Of a DNA stretch of 54,281 bases, positions 8,462 through 16,727 are shown one piece after another. The notes below the pieces were generated by a model. That model saw only the letters and a program-made list of their open reading frames with translations, did no database searches and was not told the DNA's origin. Origin of the DNA: Hafnia psychrotolerans (GTDB lineage Bacteria; Pseudomonadota; Gammaproteobacteria; Enterobacterales; Enterobacteriaceae); assembly GCF_014639435.1 (NCBI RefSeq), contig NZ_BMFZ01000014.1, positions 73,135 to 127,415 of the forward strand, in the 5' to 3' direction. The first letter of the stretch is position 1; each line of letters starts with the position of its first letter. Position numbers and translations under genes: made by a program.

Positions 8462-9826
8462 TCAGGCACAAATTTCATAACAAGGAATATACGCGCTGCC
8501 CGGCAATTTCATACGGTGCTGAGCGACAAATCCTTGCAACAGGCTGTCCATTTTCTTCATTAACGCCGGATCGCCGTGCAGTTTAAAGCAGCCGTGTTTT
8601 TCAATTTCCTGAATACCGAACTCTTTAACGTTACCCGCCACAATTCCCGAGAAGGCGCGGCGTAGTGCGGCAGCGAGTTCTTCTGGTGGCTGATTTGGAT
8701 AGAGATTCAGTGCTGCCATATTACTATGGTTTGGCTCAAACGGCATTTGCAGGTCAGGCGCGATGCGTATAGACCAGTTAAAGCTGTAGGCATCGCCGCT
8801 GTTACGACGGTTCTCTTTCACCAGCGGCATGGCACGCTTCATTTGACGTGCTACTTCAGTCGGGTCGTCAATGATGATGGTGTAATGCTTACGCGCTTCT
8901 TCGCCCAGTGTGTCTTTGATGAAAGCATCAAGTACGGTGAAGTAATCTGCACTCTCTTTCGGACCGGTGAGGATAAGAGGCAGAACCTGATCACTGTTTT
9001 CCGGATCCATCAAAATTCCCAACAGATACAGGAGTTCCTCTGCTGTACCTACGCCACCTGGGAATATAATGATCCCATGAGCGATACGTACAAAGGCTTC
9101 AAGCCGTTTTTCAATGTCCGGCATGATGATCAGTTCATTCACCAGCGGGTTTGGTGGTTCAGCGGCGATGATAGAAGGTTCGGTCATTCCGATGAAACGC
9201 CCTAGTTTGTAACGTTGCTGCGCGTGGCCTACTGCGGCACCTTTCATTGGTGCTTCCATGGCTCCAGGGCCGCAACCGGTACAGATATTCAATTCACGCA
9301 GGCCGAGTTGGCTACCAACGTTGCGGGCGTACTGGTATTCGACGGCGTTTATTGAATGTCCACCCCAGCAAACCACCATGTTCGGATCTTCATCCAGATG
9401 AAGGGCGCGGGCGTTACGCAGAATAGAGAACACCATATTGGTGAGATGCACCGAGTTTTCACTGTTGAAATTCTCGAAGCGGATGTTATTGCTGATTTGC
9501 GCATTGACGAACAAGATGTCGCGAAGCACGGCAAACAGATTGGCTTGCAGGGAACGGATAATTCGGCCATCCACAAAAGCATCTTCAGGCGGATTGACGA
9601 GCTCAAGTTTAACACCGCGTTCGCGGCGTAACACATTGATATCAAAGCTTTCATAGCGCTCAAGTAGTTCTTTGCTGCTGTCGGTCTGACTGCCACTGTT
9701 GAGCACGGCTAATGAGCAGTTACGGAACAGACGATATAAGTCGCTGCTCGCTGTGCGCTTTAGCATGTCAACTTCTAACTGCGACAACAGATCCATTGAG
9801 CCAAGAGGGCTGATATGTGTAATCAA
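8462..9826 (-). CDS. ppnN: pyrimidine/purine nucleotide 5'-monophosphate nucleosidase PpnN
   Basis: PpnN (YgdH) is a LOG-like Rossmann enzyme that hydrolyses nucleoside monophosphates to free base and ribose 5-phosphate; in E. coli it is stimulated by (p)ppGpp. It shows the signature [13 protein letters not shown] and the [15 protein letters not shown] motif, and ends ..[12 protein letters not shown] like its homologs. A longer frame opens at 9883. I choose the TTG at 9824-9826 because AGGAG lies 5 nt upstream, the protein then begins with the conserved [11 protein letters not shown], and the length of 454 residues equals the family's. Confidence 0.95.
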   Translation of the reverse strand: MITHISPLGSMDLLSQLEVDMLKRTASSDLYRLFRNCSLAVLNSGSQTDSSKELLERYESFDINVLRRERGVKLELVNPPEDAFVDGRIIRSLQANLFAVLRDILFVNAQISNNIRFENFNSENSVHLTNMVFSILRNARALHLDEDPNMVVCWGGHSINAVEYQYARNVGSQLGLRELNICTGCGPGAMEAPMKGAAVGHAQQRYKLGRFIGMTEPSIIAAEPPNPLVNELIIMPDIEKRLEAFVRIAHGIIIFPGGVGTAEELLYLLGILMDPENSDQVLPLILTGPKESADYFTVLDAFIKDTLGEEARKHYTIIIDDPTEVARQMKRAMPLVKENRRNSGDAYSFNWSIRIAPDLQMPFEPNHSNMAALNLYPNQPPEELAAALRRAFSGIVAGNVKEFGIQEIEKHGCFKLHGDPALMKKMDSLLQGFVAQHRMKLPGSAYIPCYEICA

Positions 9827-10069
9827 AGTTGCTCCTTTACACCCATTATGGGATGTCATTTCTGCCGGAGAAAGGTTGCACATGATTTTTTGGATCTCGC
9901 TTTTTGCGGCGTGCCGAATCCTGTTGGCAGAAATAATTAACTGATTTTGAAGGTATCTATGCGGGGTCTGTTGCCCTGCAGTATCACTTCTGAATTAACA
10001 GTAACCTTGTCCTCAGGCTTTTACCAACCGTTGCTGACTGTTAGCTCAGTTCTTGAGCAAGGCCTCGCA

Positions 10070-10915
10070 TTATTGCCTGACAAGTCTTGCTGTTGCAGGG
10101 GTAAACGGGAAGTTAGATCGCCAGGGATTGATGTCCAACCCTCCGCGGCGCGTATAGCGGGCGTACACTGTCAAATATTCAGGCGTGCAGCATTGCAGGA
10201 TGTCATTGAAGATGCGCTCAACACACTGCTCGTGGAATTCATTGTGGTTACGGAAGGAGACTAAATAACGCAACAGTGCTTCCCGGTCTATTTTAGGCCC
10301 GCGATACTGAATTTGCACCGACCCCCAGTCTGGCTGATGCGTGATCAGACAGTTGGATTTAAGCAGATGGCTCACTAGTGACTCTTCGACAACCTCGTCA
10401 CCAACTGCATTAACAAGGTATTCGGCGTTGAATTCGTAGCTATCAATCTCGATATCTTGGTCGTCAATGCACTCGCCGGTAAAGCGGCCAATGGTACTGC
10501 CTTCGACGTCGCCGAGGCGAGTCAGAGTGACTGCGACATCGCCTTCCGCGCAGGCGCTAAGATCGCGCGTGAGCGTAGCCAGAACGCTACCCCAGTTGTC
10601 GAATTTTGTCTGATTAAAGCTGTTGAGGTAGAGCTTGAAGCTTTTGGACTCAATCAGATTGATGCTGTCCGCATTCAGACTGATTTCACCCACGGCAACC
10701 TGCGGCAATCCTTTGGCATTAAGCCATGAGAGTTCATATAACGTCCAGATGTCCGCCCCCTGAAAGGGCAGCGCATCCGGAAAAAGACCCAACGGCTCCC
10801 GATTCATGCTACGAGGAACAGCTTGTAATAAGGAAGCGTCATAACGATCACGGTACGGAGTCGGTTTGCCCAATGTCAGTTGAGATAGGGCCGGGTTATC
10901 CTGATAAAAGGACAT
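10070..10915 (-). CDS. queF: NADPH-dependent 7-cyano-7-deazaguanine reductase
   Basis: QueF reduces preQ0 to preQ1 in queuosine tRNA modification. It is the long (YqcD/type II) form, two fused tunnelling-fold domains in 281 residues. The substrate-binding segment [17 protein letters not shown] lies in the first half. The nucleophile Cys189 and the acid Asp196 ([13 protein letters not shown]) lie in the second half, equivalent to Cys190 and Asp197 of E. coli. It is divergent from syd. The 243 bp between queF and ppnN hold nothing I can identify. Confidence 0.97.
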   Translation of the reverse strand: MSFYQDNPALSQLTLGKPTPYRDRYDASLLQAVPRSMNREPLGLFPDALPFQGADIWTLYELSWLNAKGLPQVAVGEISLNADSINLIESKSFKLYLNSFNQTKFDNWGSVLATLTRDLSACAEGDVAVTLTRLGDVEGSTIGRFTGECIDDQDIEIDSYEFNAEYLVNAVGDEVVEESLVSHLLKSNCLITHQPDWGSVQIQYRGPKIDREALLRYLVSFRNHNEFHEQCVERIFNDILQCCTPEYLTVYARYTRRGGLDINPWRSNFPFTPATARLVRQ

Positions 10916-11004
10916 GCTGTCACCTTGGTCTAAGTTCTGGGTACAATAGAGTTTGAAATCGTTTCCCTAGTTTAACTTAGCCTGGTCTGAAGATGAGAGA
11001 ATTT

Positions 11005-11556
11005 ATGGAGTCTGATGTTTCTGTCGCGTTGCGCGAATTTACCCAACGGTATGTGGATTTATGGCAGCGGGAGACAGGCTTCCCTCCGTCAAGCGAGGCG
11101 TTGTTGGATGTTGAGTCGCCTTGTGTGGTGAAAAGCAGTGAAACGGCCGTCTACTGGCTGACGCAGATTTTTAACCCGGCTGATACACTGACTAATGTCG
11201 AACGCGCGCTGGAACTGCAATTGCGGCCCGAAGCTCATGCGTTTTATACCACCCAGTTTGCCGGAGATATGGCCGCTCAATGGGAGGATAATGCTTTGAC
11301 ATTATTACAGGTTTGGAGCCCGGAAGACTTCACCCGCTTACAGGAGAATCTGATAGGGCATCTGGTTACCCAAAAGCGCCTCAAGCTCCCGCCGACGATT
11401 TTTCTGGCTACCACAGAGTCAGAAATGAGCATGGTGTCGCTATGCAATGTGAGTGGTGAAGTGATACTCGAACAATTTGGCAGTAAGAAGCGAACGCTTC
11501 TGTCGTCATCGTTGTCTGAATTTCTTACCATGCTATCTCCTCGTTTCCCCGACTGA
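11005..11556 (+). CDS. syd: SecY-interacting protein Syd
   Basis: Syd is a peripheral cytoplasmic protein that binds SecY and can disrupt faulty SecYEG complexes. The 183-residue protein has the conserved blocks [15 protein letters not shown] and [16 protein letters not shown]. An ATG at 10993 is in frame, but the start at 11005 aligns exactly with the E. coli N-terminus and has GAGAG 5 nt upstream. The CsrB control region begins right after it, as in E. coli. Confidence 0.95.
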   Translation: MESDVSVALREFTQRYVDLWQRETGFPPSSEALLDVESPCVVKSSETAVYWLTQIFNPADTLTNVERALELQLRPEAHAFYTTQFAGDMAAQWEDNALTLLQVWSPEDFTRLQENLIGHLVTQKRLKLPPTIFLATTESEMSMVSLCNVSGEVILEQFGSKKRTLLSSSLSEFLTMLSPRFPD

Positions 11557-11592
11557 TTCTTATTTACTTCCTTGAGCATTGGCTCACAAGCG

Positions 11593-11610
11593 TGTGAGAT
11601 ATCTCTCACA
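11593..11610. promoter_or_regulatory. UvrY (GacA-type) binding palindrome upstream of csrB
   Basis: TGTGAGATATCTCTCACA, the core of a perfect inverted repeat with 9-bp arms (CGTGTGAGA / TCTCACACG, 11591-11612) and a 4-bp centre. It matches the known UvrY/GacA box pattern (TGTRAG-N6-CTYACA). It is centred about 155 bp upstream of the CsrB start. BarA-UvrY activation of csrB is established in E. coli and Salmonella. Confidence 0.85.
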
Positions 11611-11676
11611 CGGCCTGTAGGATATCTCGTTTAATCCTTGCGGTAATTTCCACGTCTCTTTCAAATAGTCAATTAA

Positions 11677-11689
11677 AATCAAAATCTTA
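11677..11689. promoter_or_regulatory. IHF-type site upstream of csrB
   Basis: AATCAAAATCTTA fits the IHF consensus WATCAANNNNTTR exactly. It lies in A/T-rich DNA between the UvrY box and the csrB promoter, where bending by IHF would bring distant UvrY to RNA polymerase. IHF binding in the E. coli csrB upstream region has been reported; here it is predicted from sequence. Confidence 0.6.
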
Positions 11690-11755
11690 ACTATTTTTTA
11701 TTATCCGTAAAGCTTACGGCCGTTTTATTTGGCTTACAGGCTGTATTGTTTGAAG

Positions 11756-12122
11756 AGGCAAAATCAACGATTCTAACTGTGCCGAAGGATGGCATGAAAC
11801 GGAACATTAGGATGATGGCTGTTTCATAAAGTAGGGGAAAGACTAAGGAATGGTCAGGACGCTTCATGATGAAGCAATGGACACCTCCAGGACGGAGATT
11901 GAGAGCTCGGAAGGGATAACGGGTGGGTCAGGAAGACTGAAGGAAACATGTCTGGAAGACATTAGGAAGACTCGTCAGGATGAAAGTAGGACGATGCAAA
12001 GGATGGCTGGTTAGGATAACCACAGGAAAAGTTTTCAAGGATTGAGCAGGGAGCACTTAGGTAGCTGGATTGCTATAAAACGAACCGAGGGCACTGTGAA
12101 AACAGTGCCCTCAACTTTTTTT
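11756..12122 (+). ncRNA. csrB: CsrB regulatory RNA (sequesters CsrA)
   Basis: CsrB titrates the translational regulator CsrA through repeated GGA motifs in hairpin loops. This ~367-nt stretch carries about 23 GGA triplets, many as AGGA or CAGGA flanked by short inverted repeats. It shares the block GGACACCTCCAGGA and the 3' segment AACGAACCG with E. coli CsrB. It ends at the hairpin GAGGGCACTGT-GAAA-ACAGTGCCCTC and seven T residues (12116-12122). A -10-like TATTGT (11744-11749) sets the start at about 11756, within a few bases. The position after syd is the same as in E. coli. Confidence 0.95.
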
Positions 12123-12152
12123 GCGTCCTATTCGTTGTCGTTATGCGATGCA

Positions 12153-12182
12153 CTGCCTGAGCATCACTCTTCGCTCAGGCAG
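12153..12182. repeat. inverted repeat between csrB and the MFS gene
   Basis: A perfect 10-bp inverted repeat (CTGCCTGAGC / GCTCAGGCAG) with a 10-nt loop, just after the CsrB terminator and before the end of the convergent transporter gene. Neither strand has a T run after it, so it is not a classical terminator. It could protect the 3' end of the transporter mRNA or act with Rho. Confidence 0.5.
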
Positions 12183-12213
12183 ATTCAGACATTATCCCGT
12201 AACCCAATCCGTC

Positions 12214-13452
12214 TTAGCCAATCGCTCCCAGTGCATCTTCTTTACCCTGACTTTTTGGCAACAGGAAGAGCGTTGCATAAATATCCAGCAGATAAATCGC
12301 CGCCAGTAAAGTTAATGCAGCAGTAAATGACACCTGCGAGACCAGCATGCCAATCACTAACGGTCCAAATCCGCCGACACCACGTCCGATATTAAACAGA
12401 ATATTTTGCGCTGTAGCCCTCACATTGACTGGGTAAGTATCAGAAATCAGGCCGCCGTAACCGCCAATCATGCCATTCACAAACATACCCATTATCGCAC
12501 CCGCAAACAGCATAGCTGTTGGATCGGTTAACTGCGCATAACACACCACCATCACAACGGCGCCAACCTGATAAATCAGGAAAATCCTCCAGCGTGGGAA
12601 GCGGTCAGCGAGCATTCCGAATAGCCAGATACCGAAAGTCATACCGACTACGGTGACGGCCGTCCATAACCCGGATTTGGTCAGCGAGAAGCCAAAGTTC
12701 TTCGAGAGATAAGTGGGCATCCAGATCATCAGCCCATAGTAACCAAAGTTTTGGACTGAACAGAGTATCAGGATCCCAATACTCGCCTTCGTGGTTGGTC
12801 GATCCTTAAACAGTAGTTTTATCCGGCTTAGCCGGGACTCATTGGGGGCCTGAGCGGCGTGCTTCACAAATTCTTCAGGCTCGCCCATCGTGCTGCGAAT
12901 CAGGAAGGAGGCCAGTGCTGGCAGCAGACCGACTAAGAACATACCGCGCCAGCCAATCACACCCAGCAGCAAGGGGGTGAGAAACGCAGCGAGTAGCACG
13001 CCGAGTTGCCAACCCATACCGACATAAGCCGAAGCGCGGTTACGTTTTTCAGCGGGCCAGGCTTCAGCAATCAGTGCCATACCGATACCAAACTCACCGC
13101 CCAGACCAACGCCTGCCAAAGTGCGGTAAGCCAGTAAATCCCAGTAACCTTGTGCCACGGCGCACAAGCCAGTGAACAGAGAGAACATCAAAATGGTGAA
13201 TGTCAGAACGCGGATGCGGCCATAGCGGTCACTGATGGGGCCAAAAATTACGCCGCCCAGCACGGCACCAATCAGCGTCCAGGTAACCAGTGAACCGCTT
13301 TGAGACGAGGTCAAACCGAGTTCGATGGCGATGGCTGGCAGCATAAAACCAAGAATTAATAAATCGAAGCCATCCATTGCATATCCGGTGACGGAGGCGA
13401 TCATGGCTTTTGCTGGTGTTGCGTGGGCTTTTTGGGAACGTTGAGCAGGCAT
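12214..13452 (-). CDS. MFS transporter, metabolite:H+ symporter type
   Basis: A 412-residue major facilitator protein with about 12 hydrophobic segments. Motifs: MDGFDLLILGFMLP in helix 1, the family motif GPISDRYGRIRVL after helix 2, and RTLAGVGLGGEFGIG in helix 4, as in the aromatic-acid, sialate and related proton symporter groups. The substrate cannot be told from sequence. It is read toward csrB and lies between csrB and yqcC, which are neighbours in E. coli, so it is accessory to the local core order. No clear ribosome site is seen at the chosen ATG. Confidence 0.85.
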   Translation of the reverse strand: MPAQRSQKAHATPAKAMIASVTGYAMDGFDLLILGFMLPAIAIELGLTSSQSGSLVTWTLIGAVLGGVIFGPISDRYGRIRVLTFTILMFSLFTGLCAVAQGYWDLLAYRTLAGVGLGGEFGIGMALIAEAWPAEKRNRASAYVGMGWQLGVLLAAFLTPLLLGVIGWRGMFLVGLLPALASFLIRSTMGEPEEFVKHAAQAPNESRLSRIKLLFKDRPTTKASIGILILCSVQNFGYYGLMIWMPTYLSKNFGFSLTKSGLWTAVTVVGMTFGIWLFGMLADRFPRWRIFLIYQVGAVVMVVCYAQLTDPTAMLFAGAIMGMFVNGMIGGYGGLISDTYPVNVRATAQNILFNIGRGVGGFGPLVIGMLVSQVSFTAALTLLAAIYLLDIYATLFLLPKSQGKEDALGAIG

Positions 13453-13658
13453 TAGGTCGTGTCAATTTATGTAAGGTTGATTTATTTTGCCCGGTCAGGA
13501 GGTTGAGTACCAGTATGAAAAACTGATGGCTGAGATTTAGTCATTATGATTAAAAGAGTCATGCAGGAGAAAGTTGGGGCCAAACGCCTTCAATGCTATG
13601 CTTTGCCACTTTGCGCCCGCACTGTGGCTGTCACAAATGACGAATTCAAGAGAGATTG

Positions 13659-13973
13659 ATGAGTACAGAAAATCAGGTTCGCCAGATATTGCAGGATATC
13701 GAACAGGTCATGCGTGATCTGAAATTGTGGCATGCCACGCCTCCTGAAGACGCTGCATTTGACAGTGTCGAGCCTTTTTCCGTCGATACCATGTCTTCAG
13801 AACAATGGTTGCAATGGGTGTTGATTCCACGGATGTATTCACTGTTGGGGACCGATGCTGCATTGCCAACCCGTTTTGCTATTACCCCCTATTTTGAAGT
13901 GGCAATGCCCGATGCCGTTCTTTTGCTGGCAGAACTACAGCGCCTTGATGACTTGCTGAATATAGAAGACTGA
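13659..13973 (+). CDS. yqcC: YqcC family protein
   Basis: A 104-residue cytoplasmic protein of the YqcC family (DUF446), with the conserved core PFSVDTMSSEQWLQWVLIPRM. The function is unknown. Its invariable place just upstream of truC (1 nt between stop and start here) suggests coupled expression. The ATG at 13659 follows AAGAGAGA; the TTG one codon before it is less likely. Confidence 0.93.
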   Translation: MSTENQVRQILQDIEQVMRDLKLWHATPPEDAAFDSVEPFSVDTMSSEQWLQWVLIPRMYSLLGTDAALPTRFAITPYFEVAMPDAVLLLAELQRLDDLLNIED

Positions 13974-13974
13974 C

Positions 13975-14745
13975 ATGCTGGAAATTTTGTATCAGGACGA
14001 ACATCTGGTGGCGGTGAATAAACCTGCCGGGATGTTGGTTCATCGTAGCTGGCTGGACAGGCACGAAACCGTTTTTGTGATGCAAACGTTGCGCGACCAG
14101 ATTGGTCAGCATGTGTTTACTGTTCATCGCCTGGATAAGCCCACGTCTGGGGTTTTACTACTGGCACTGTCAAGCGATGTCGCCCGTCTGCTTTCACAGC
14201 AGCTTGAAAATCATCAGGTGAATAAGGTCTATCACGCCGTGGTGCGTGGATATATGCCAGAAGATGGAACGGTGGATTATTCCCTCACCGAAGAGCTGGA
14301 CAAGATTGCGGACAAGTTCGCCAATCCGGGCAAAGCACCGCAGCCGGCAGTCACTCATTATCGTGTGCTGGCTAAAGTGGAGATGCCTGTACCGGTCGGC
14401 CCCTATGATACGGCACGCTATAGTCTGGTAGAACTGACACCTGAAACGGGTCGCAAGCATCAGCTACGTCGTCATATGTCCCATTTGCACCATCCGATTC
14501 TGGGTGACAGCGCGCATGGTGATCTCAAGCAGAACCGCGGCATGATTAAACATTTTTCCTGCCCTGGCCTGATGTTGCATGCCAGCCATATGCAGTTGTC
14601 CCATCCTGTGACCGGAGAGACGATTGAGTTAACCGCCAGGTGGGATCCGCGGTGGCAACATGTGGTGGAGCAGTTCGGCTGGCAAGACACTGTCCCTGCA
14701 CTTGAAAGGGTTGAGTTTGCCGCAGACTGGGGTCAGGATAACTAA
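13975..14745 (+). CDS. truC: tRNA pseudouridine(65) synthase
   Basis: TruC (YqcB) converts U65 of tRNA-Ile1 and tRNA-Asp to pseudouridine. It is a 256-residue member of the RluA family. The catalytic Asp54 stands in the motif HRLDKPTSGVLLLAL, and the family's RKHQLRRHM block is also present. It follows yqcC directly and precedes yqcA, probably one operon. Confidence 0.96.
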   Translation: MLEILYQDEHLVAVNKPAGMLVHRSWLDRHETVFVMQTLRDQIGQHVFTVHRLDKPTSGVLLLALSSDVARLLSQQLENHQVNKVYHAVVRGYMPEDGTVDYSLTEELDKIADKFANPGKAPQPAVTHYRVLAKVEMPVPVGPYDTARYSLVELTPETGRKHQLRRHMSHLHHPILGDSAHGDLKQNRGMIKHFSCPGLMLHASHMQLSHPVTGETIELTARWDPRWQHVVEQFGWQDTVPALERVEFAADWGQDN

Positions 14746-14785
14746 CAATTTTTAATGATATTCAGGACAACAAGGGAGTAAAACC

Positions 14786-15235
14786 ATGGCTGAGATTGGT
14801 ATTTTTGTCGGCACCGTTTACGGTAACGCGCTGCTGGTAGCGGAAGAGGCTGAAACTGTCCTGAAGAAACAAGGCCACGAGGTCAAACTGTTTGAGGAAG
14901 GCACACTGGAAGCCTGGCAGTACTATCGCCATCATTTTGCTCTGATTATCACCTCAACCACCGGTCAGGGCGACTTGCCTGACAGCATTGCACCGCTGTT
15001 CACGGTGATCCGCGATACGGTGGGTTATCAACCTGAGTTGCGCTATGGGATCATCGCTCTCGGTGACAGCAGTTATGATCACTTCTGTGGTGGTGGGCAT
15101 AAGATGGATGATTTATTGCAGGAACAGGGCGCGTCGCGCGTCGGTGACATGTTGGAAATTGATGCAATGGAAACACCAGAGCCGGAGTCTGTTGCCATAC
15201 CCTGGGTAATGAAATGGGCGCAGTTGCTTAAATAA
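14786..15235 (+). CDS. yqcA: flavodoxin-like protein YqcA
   Basis: A 149-residue short flavodoxin of the MioC/YqcA type that binds FMN. Visible are the phosphate-binding loop [13 protein letters not shown] near the N-terminus, the isoalloxazine-contact loops [12 protein letters not shown] and [12 protein letters not shown], and the typical alternating beta/alpha pattern. Its electron-transfer partner is unknown. It is the last gene of yqcC-truC-yqcA and has GGGAG 8 nt upstream of the start. Confidence 0.95.
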   Translation: MAEIGIFVGTVYGNALLVAEEAETVLKKQGHEVKLFEEGTLEAWQYYRHHFALIITSTTGQGDLPDSIAPLFTVIRDTVGYQPELRYGIIALGDSSYDHFCGGGHKMDDLLQEQGASRVGDMLEIDAMETPEPESVAIPWVMKWAQLLK

Positions 15236-15272
15236 ATGTGCGAATAAACCAGCCTGTTCTCCACGGAAATAA

Positions 15273-15303
15273 AAAAGGTCAGGTGATCCCTGACCTTTTA
15301 TTT
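15273..15303. terminator. bidirectional terminator between yqcA and yaeH
   Basis: Eleven-bp stem AAAAGGTCAGG / CCTGACCTTTT with a 5-nt loop and T-rich 3' flank; the A run on the left arm serves minus-strand transcripts. It lies between convergent yqcA and yaeH, exactly where the gene order changes relative to E. coli. Confidence 0.85.
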
Positions 15304-15333
15304 TCTACTTTCACAAAAGCGAAAGAGGGATCA

Positions 15334-15723
15334 TTAACGGCCGTTGGTTAATTTTTCCAGATCGGACTCGATCTCGGTAATTTTATTCGCCACAACGGAT
15401 TCCAGATGACGAAGGTCATCAAGAATTTTGCGTTTCAGATCCACCTCTACCTGATCTCGCTGACAAATTTGATCCAGCTCATCAATCACATACCGGAGAT
15501 TTGGGCTGATTTCGTGAATTTCTTTATAACCTTGACCAGCATTATCGGCCACGATAGTTTTGCGCTGGCGTGGATATTTGAATTTCACGCTTTTGGCAAA
15601 AAACTCGCCTTTGTCTTTGCGAAAGTAAATTTTCAGGATGTCGTTATTGGCCTCCTGACGCAGGCTATAACGATCAATATCGTCGGGATTATTAATACCC
15701 AAGCTTTTCAGGTTGTCATACAT
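15334..15723 (-). CDS. yaeH: UPF0325 family protein YaeH
   Basis: A 129-residue acidic and basic protein nearly identical to E. coli YaeH over most of its length (begins [10 protein letters not shown], contains [13 protein letters not shown] and [11 protein letters not shown]). The C-terminal third looks like a charged helix or coiled coil. The function is unknown. As in E. coli it lies just after dapD on the same strand. Confidence 0.95.
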   Translation of the reverse strand: MYDNLKSLGINNPDDIDRYSLRQEANNDILKIYFRKDKGEFFAKSVKFKYPRQRKTIVADNAGQGYKEIHEISPNLRYVIDELDQICQRDQVEVDLKRKILDDLRHLESVVANKITEIESDLEKLTNGR

Positions 15724-15854
15724 AGCGGCACCTTTTAGTTTTTACAGAGGATTATCATGATGAACCGAACGGCGGTCAGGATCGTTGATTCGTGACATAG
15801 TTTGCCGCCATGAAAATATAAAATGGCGAGTTAAACAAACCCGCCCGATTCAGT

Positions 15855-16679
15855 TTAGTCGATAGAGCGTAATAACTCATTAAGACCCGTTTTACCTAGC
15901 GTTTTGGCATCCACTTTCTTAACAATCACCGCACAGTACAAACTGTACTTGCCGTCTTTTGAAGGCAGGTTGCCGGAAACAACCACAGAACCTGCCGGTA
16001 CGCGGCCGTAATGGACTTCGCCGGTCTCACGGTCATAAATCTTGGTGCTCTGGCCGATATAAACGCCCATCGAGATCACTGAACCTTCTTCGACGATCAC
16101 ACCTTCAACGATTTCTGAACGTGCGCCGATAAAGCAGTTATCTTCGATAATCGTCGGGCTTGCCTGTAATGGCTCTAAAACGCCGCCGATGCCGACACCG
16201 CCCGATAGGTGTACGTTTTTACCTATTTGCGCGCAAGACCCAACAGTAGCCCAGGTATCAACCATCGTGCCTTCATCGACGTAAGCGCCAATATTGACAT
16301 AGGAAGGCATAAGTACAGTATTGCGTGCGATGAATGCGCCTTTGCGCACCGCTGCGGGGGGTACGACGCGGAAACCTTCGCGTTGGAAACGGGCTTCATC
16401 ATAGTCAGCGAATTTCATCGGCACTTTGTCATAGAAGCGGTTTTCAGCGCCATCCATAACCTGGTTGTCGTTGATTCTAAAAGAGAGCAGTACCGCCATC
16501 TTCAGCCACTGATGTGTTACCCACTGACCATTAATTTTCTCAGCAACGCGTAATTCGCCACTGTCGATCTTATTGATAACCTGGTTAACTGCATCGCGCG
16601 TTACGCTGTCTGCGTTTGCCGGAGTGATCTCTGCACGGCGTTCGAAGGCCTGCTCAATAACGGTTTGTAGTTGCTGCAT
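15855..16679 (-). CDS. dapD: tetrahydrodipicolinate N-succinyltransferase
   Basis: DapD transfers succinyl from succinyl-CoA to tetrahydrodipicolinate in the succinylase branch of lysine and meso-diaminopimelate synthesis. The protein has 274 residues, the family length. An N-terminal helical domain is followed by left-handed beta-helix hexapeptide repeats (about residues 105-230), including [20 protein letters not shown]. It lies 48 nt downstream of glnD. Confidence 0.97.
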   Translation of the reverse strand: MQQLQTVIEQAFERRAEITPANADSVTRDAVNQVINKIDSGELRVAEKINGQWVTHQWLKMAVLLSFRINDNQVMDGAENRFYDKVPMKFADYDEARFQREGFRVVPPAAVRKGAFIARNTVLMPSYVNIGAYVDEGTMVDTWATVGSCAQIGKNVHLSGGVGIGGVLEPLQASPTIIEDNCFIGARSEIVEGVIVEEGSVISMGVYIGQSTKIYDRETGEVHYGRVPAGSVVVSGNLPSKDGKYSLYCAVIVKKVDAKTLGKTGLNELLRSID

Positions 16680-16727
16680 CCTGTTCTCTTTCCTGATAGT
16701 GATGTAAAAAAGTCAACGCTACTTGTA

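Noticed and set aside
11780-12070. Regular short repeats of AGGA that could suggest a repeat array or CRISPR
   Set aside because: The repeats are only 3-5 nt with irregular spacing, and fit the CsrA-binding motifs of CsrB; there are no direct repeats of CRISPR length and no cas genes in the window.
12042-12326. Open frame across the end of CsrB and into the MFS gene
   Set aside because: It runs through the CsrB terminator hairpin and the antisense of the transporter; no coding signal.
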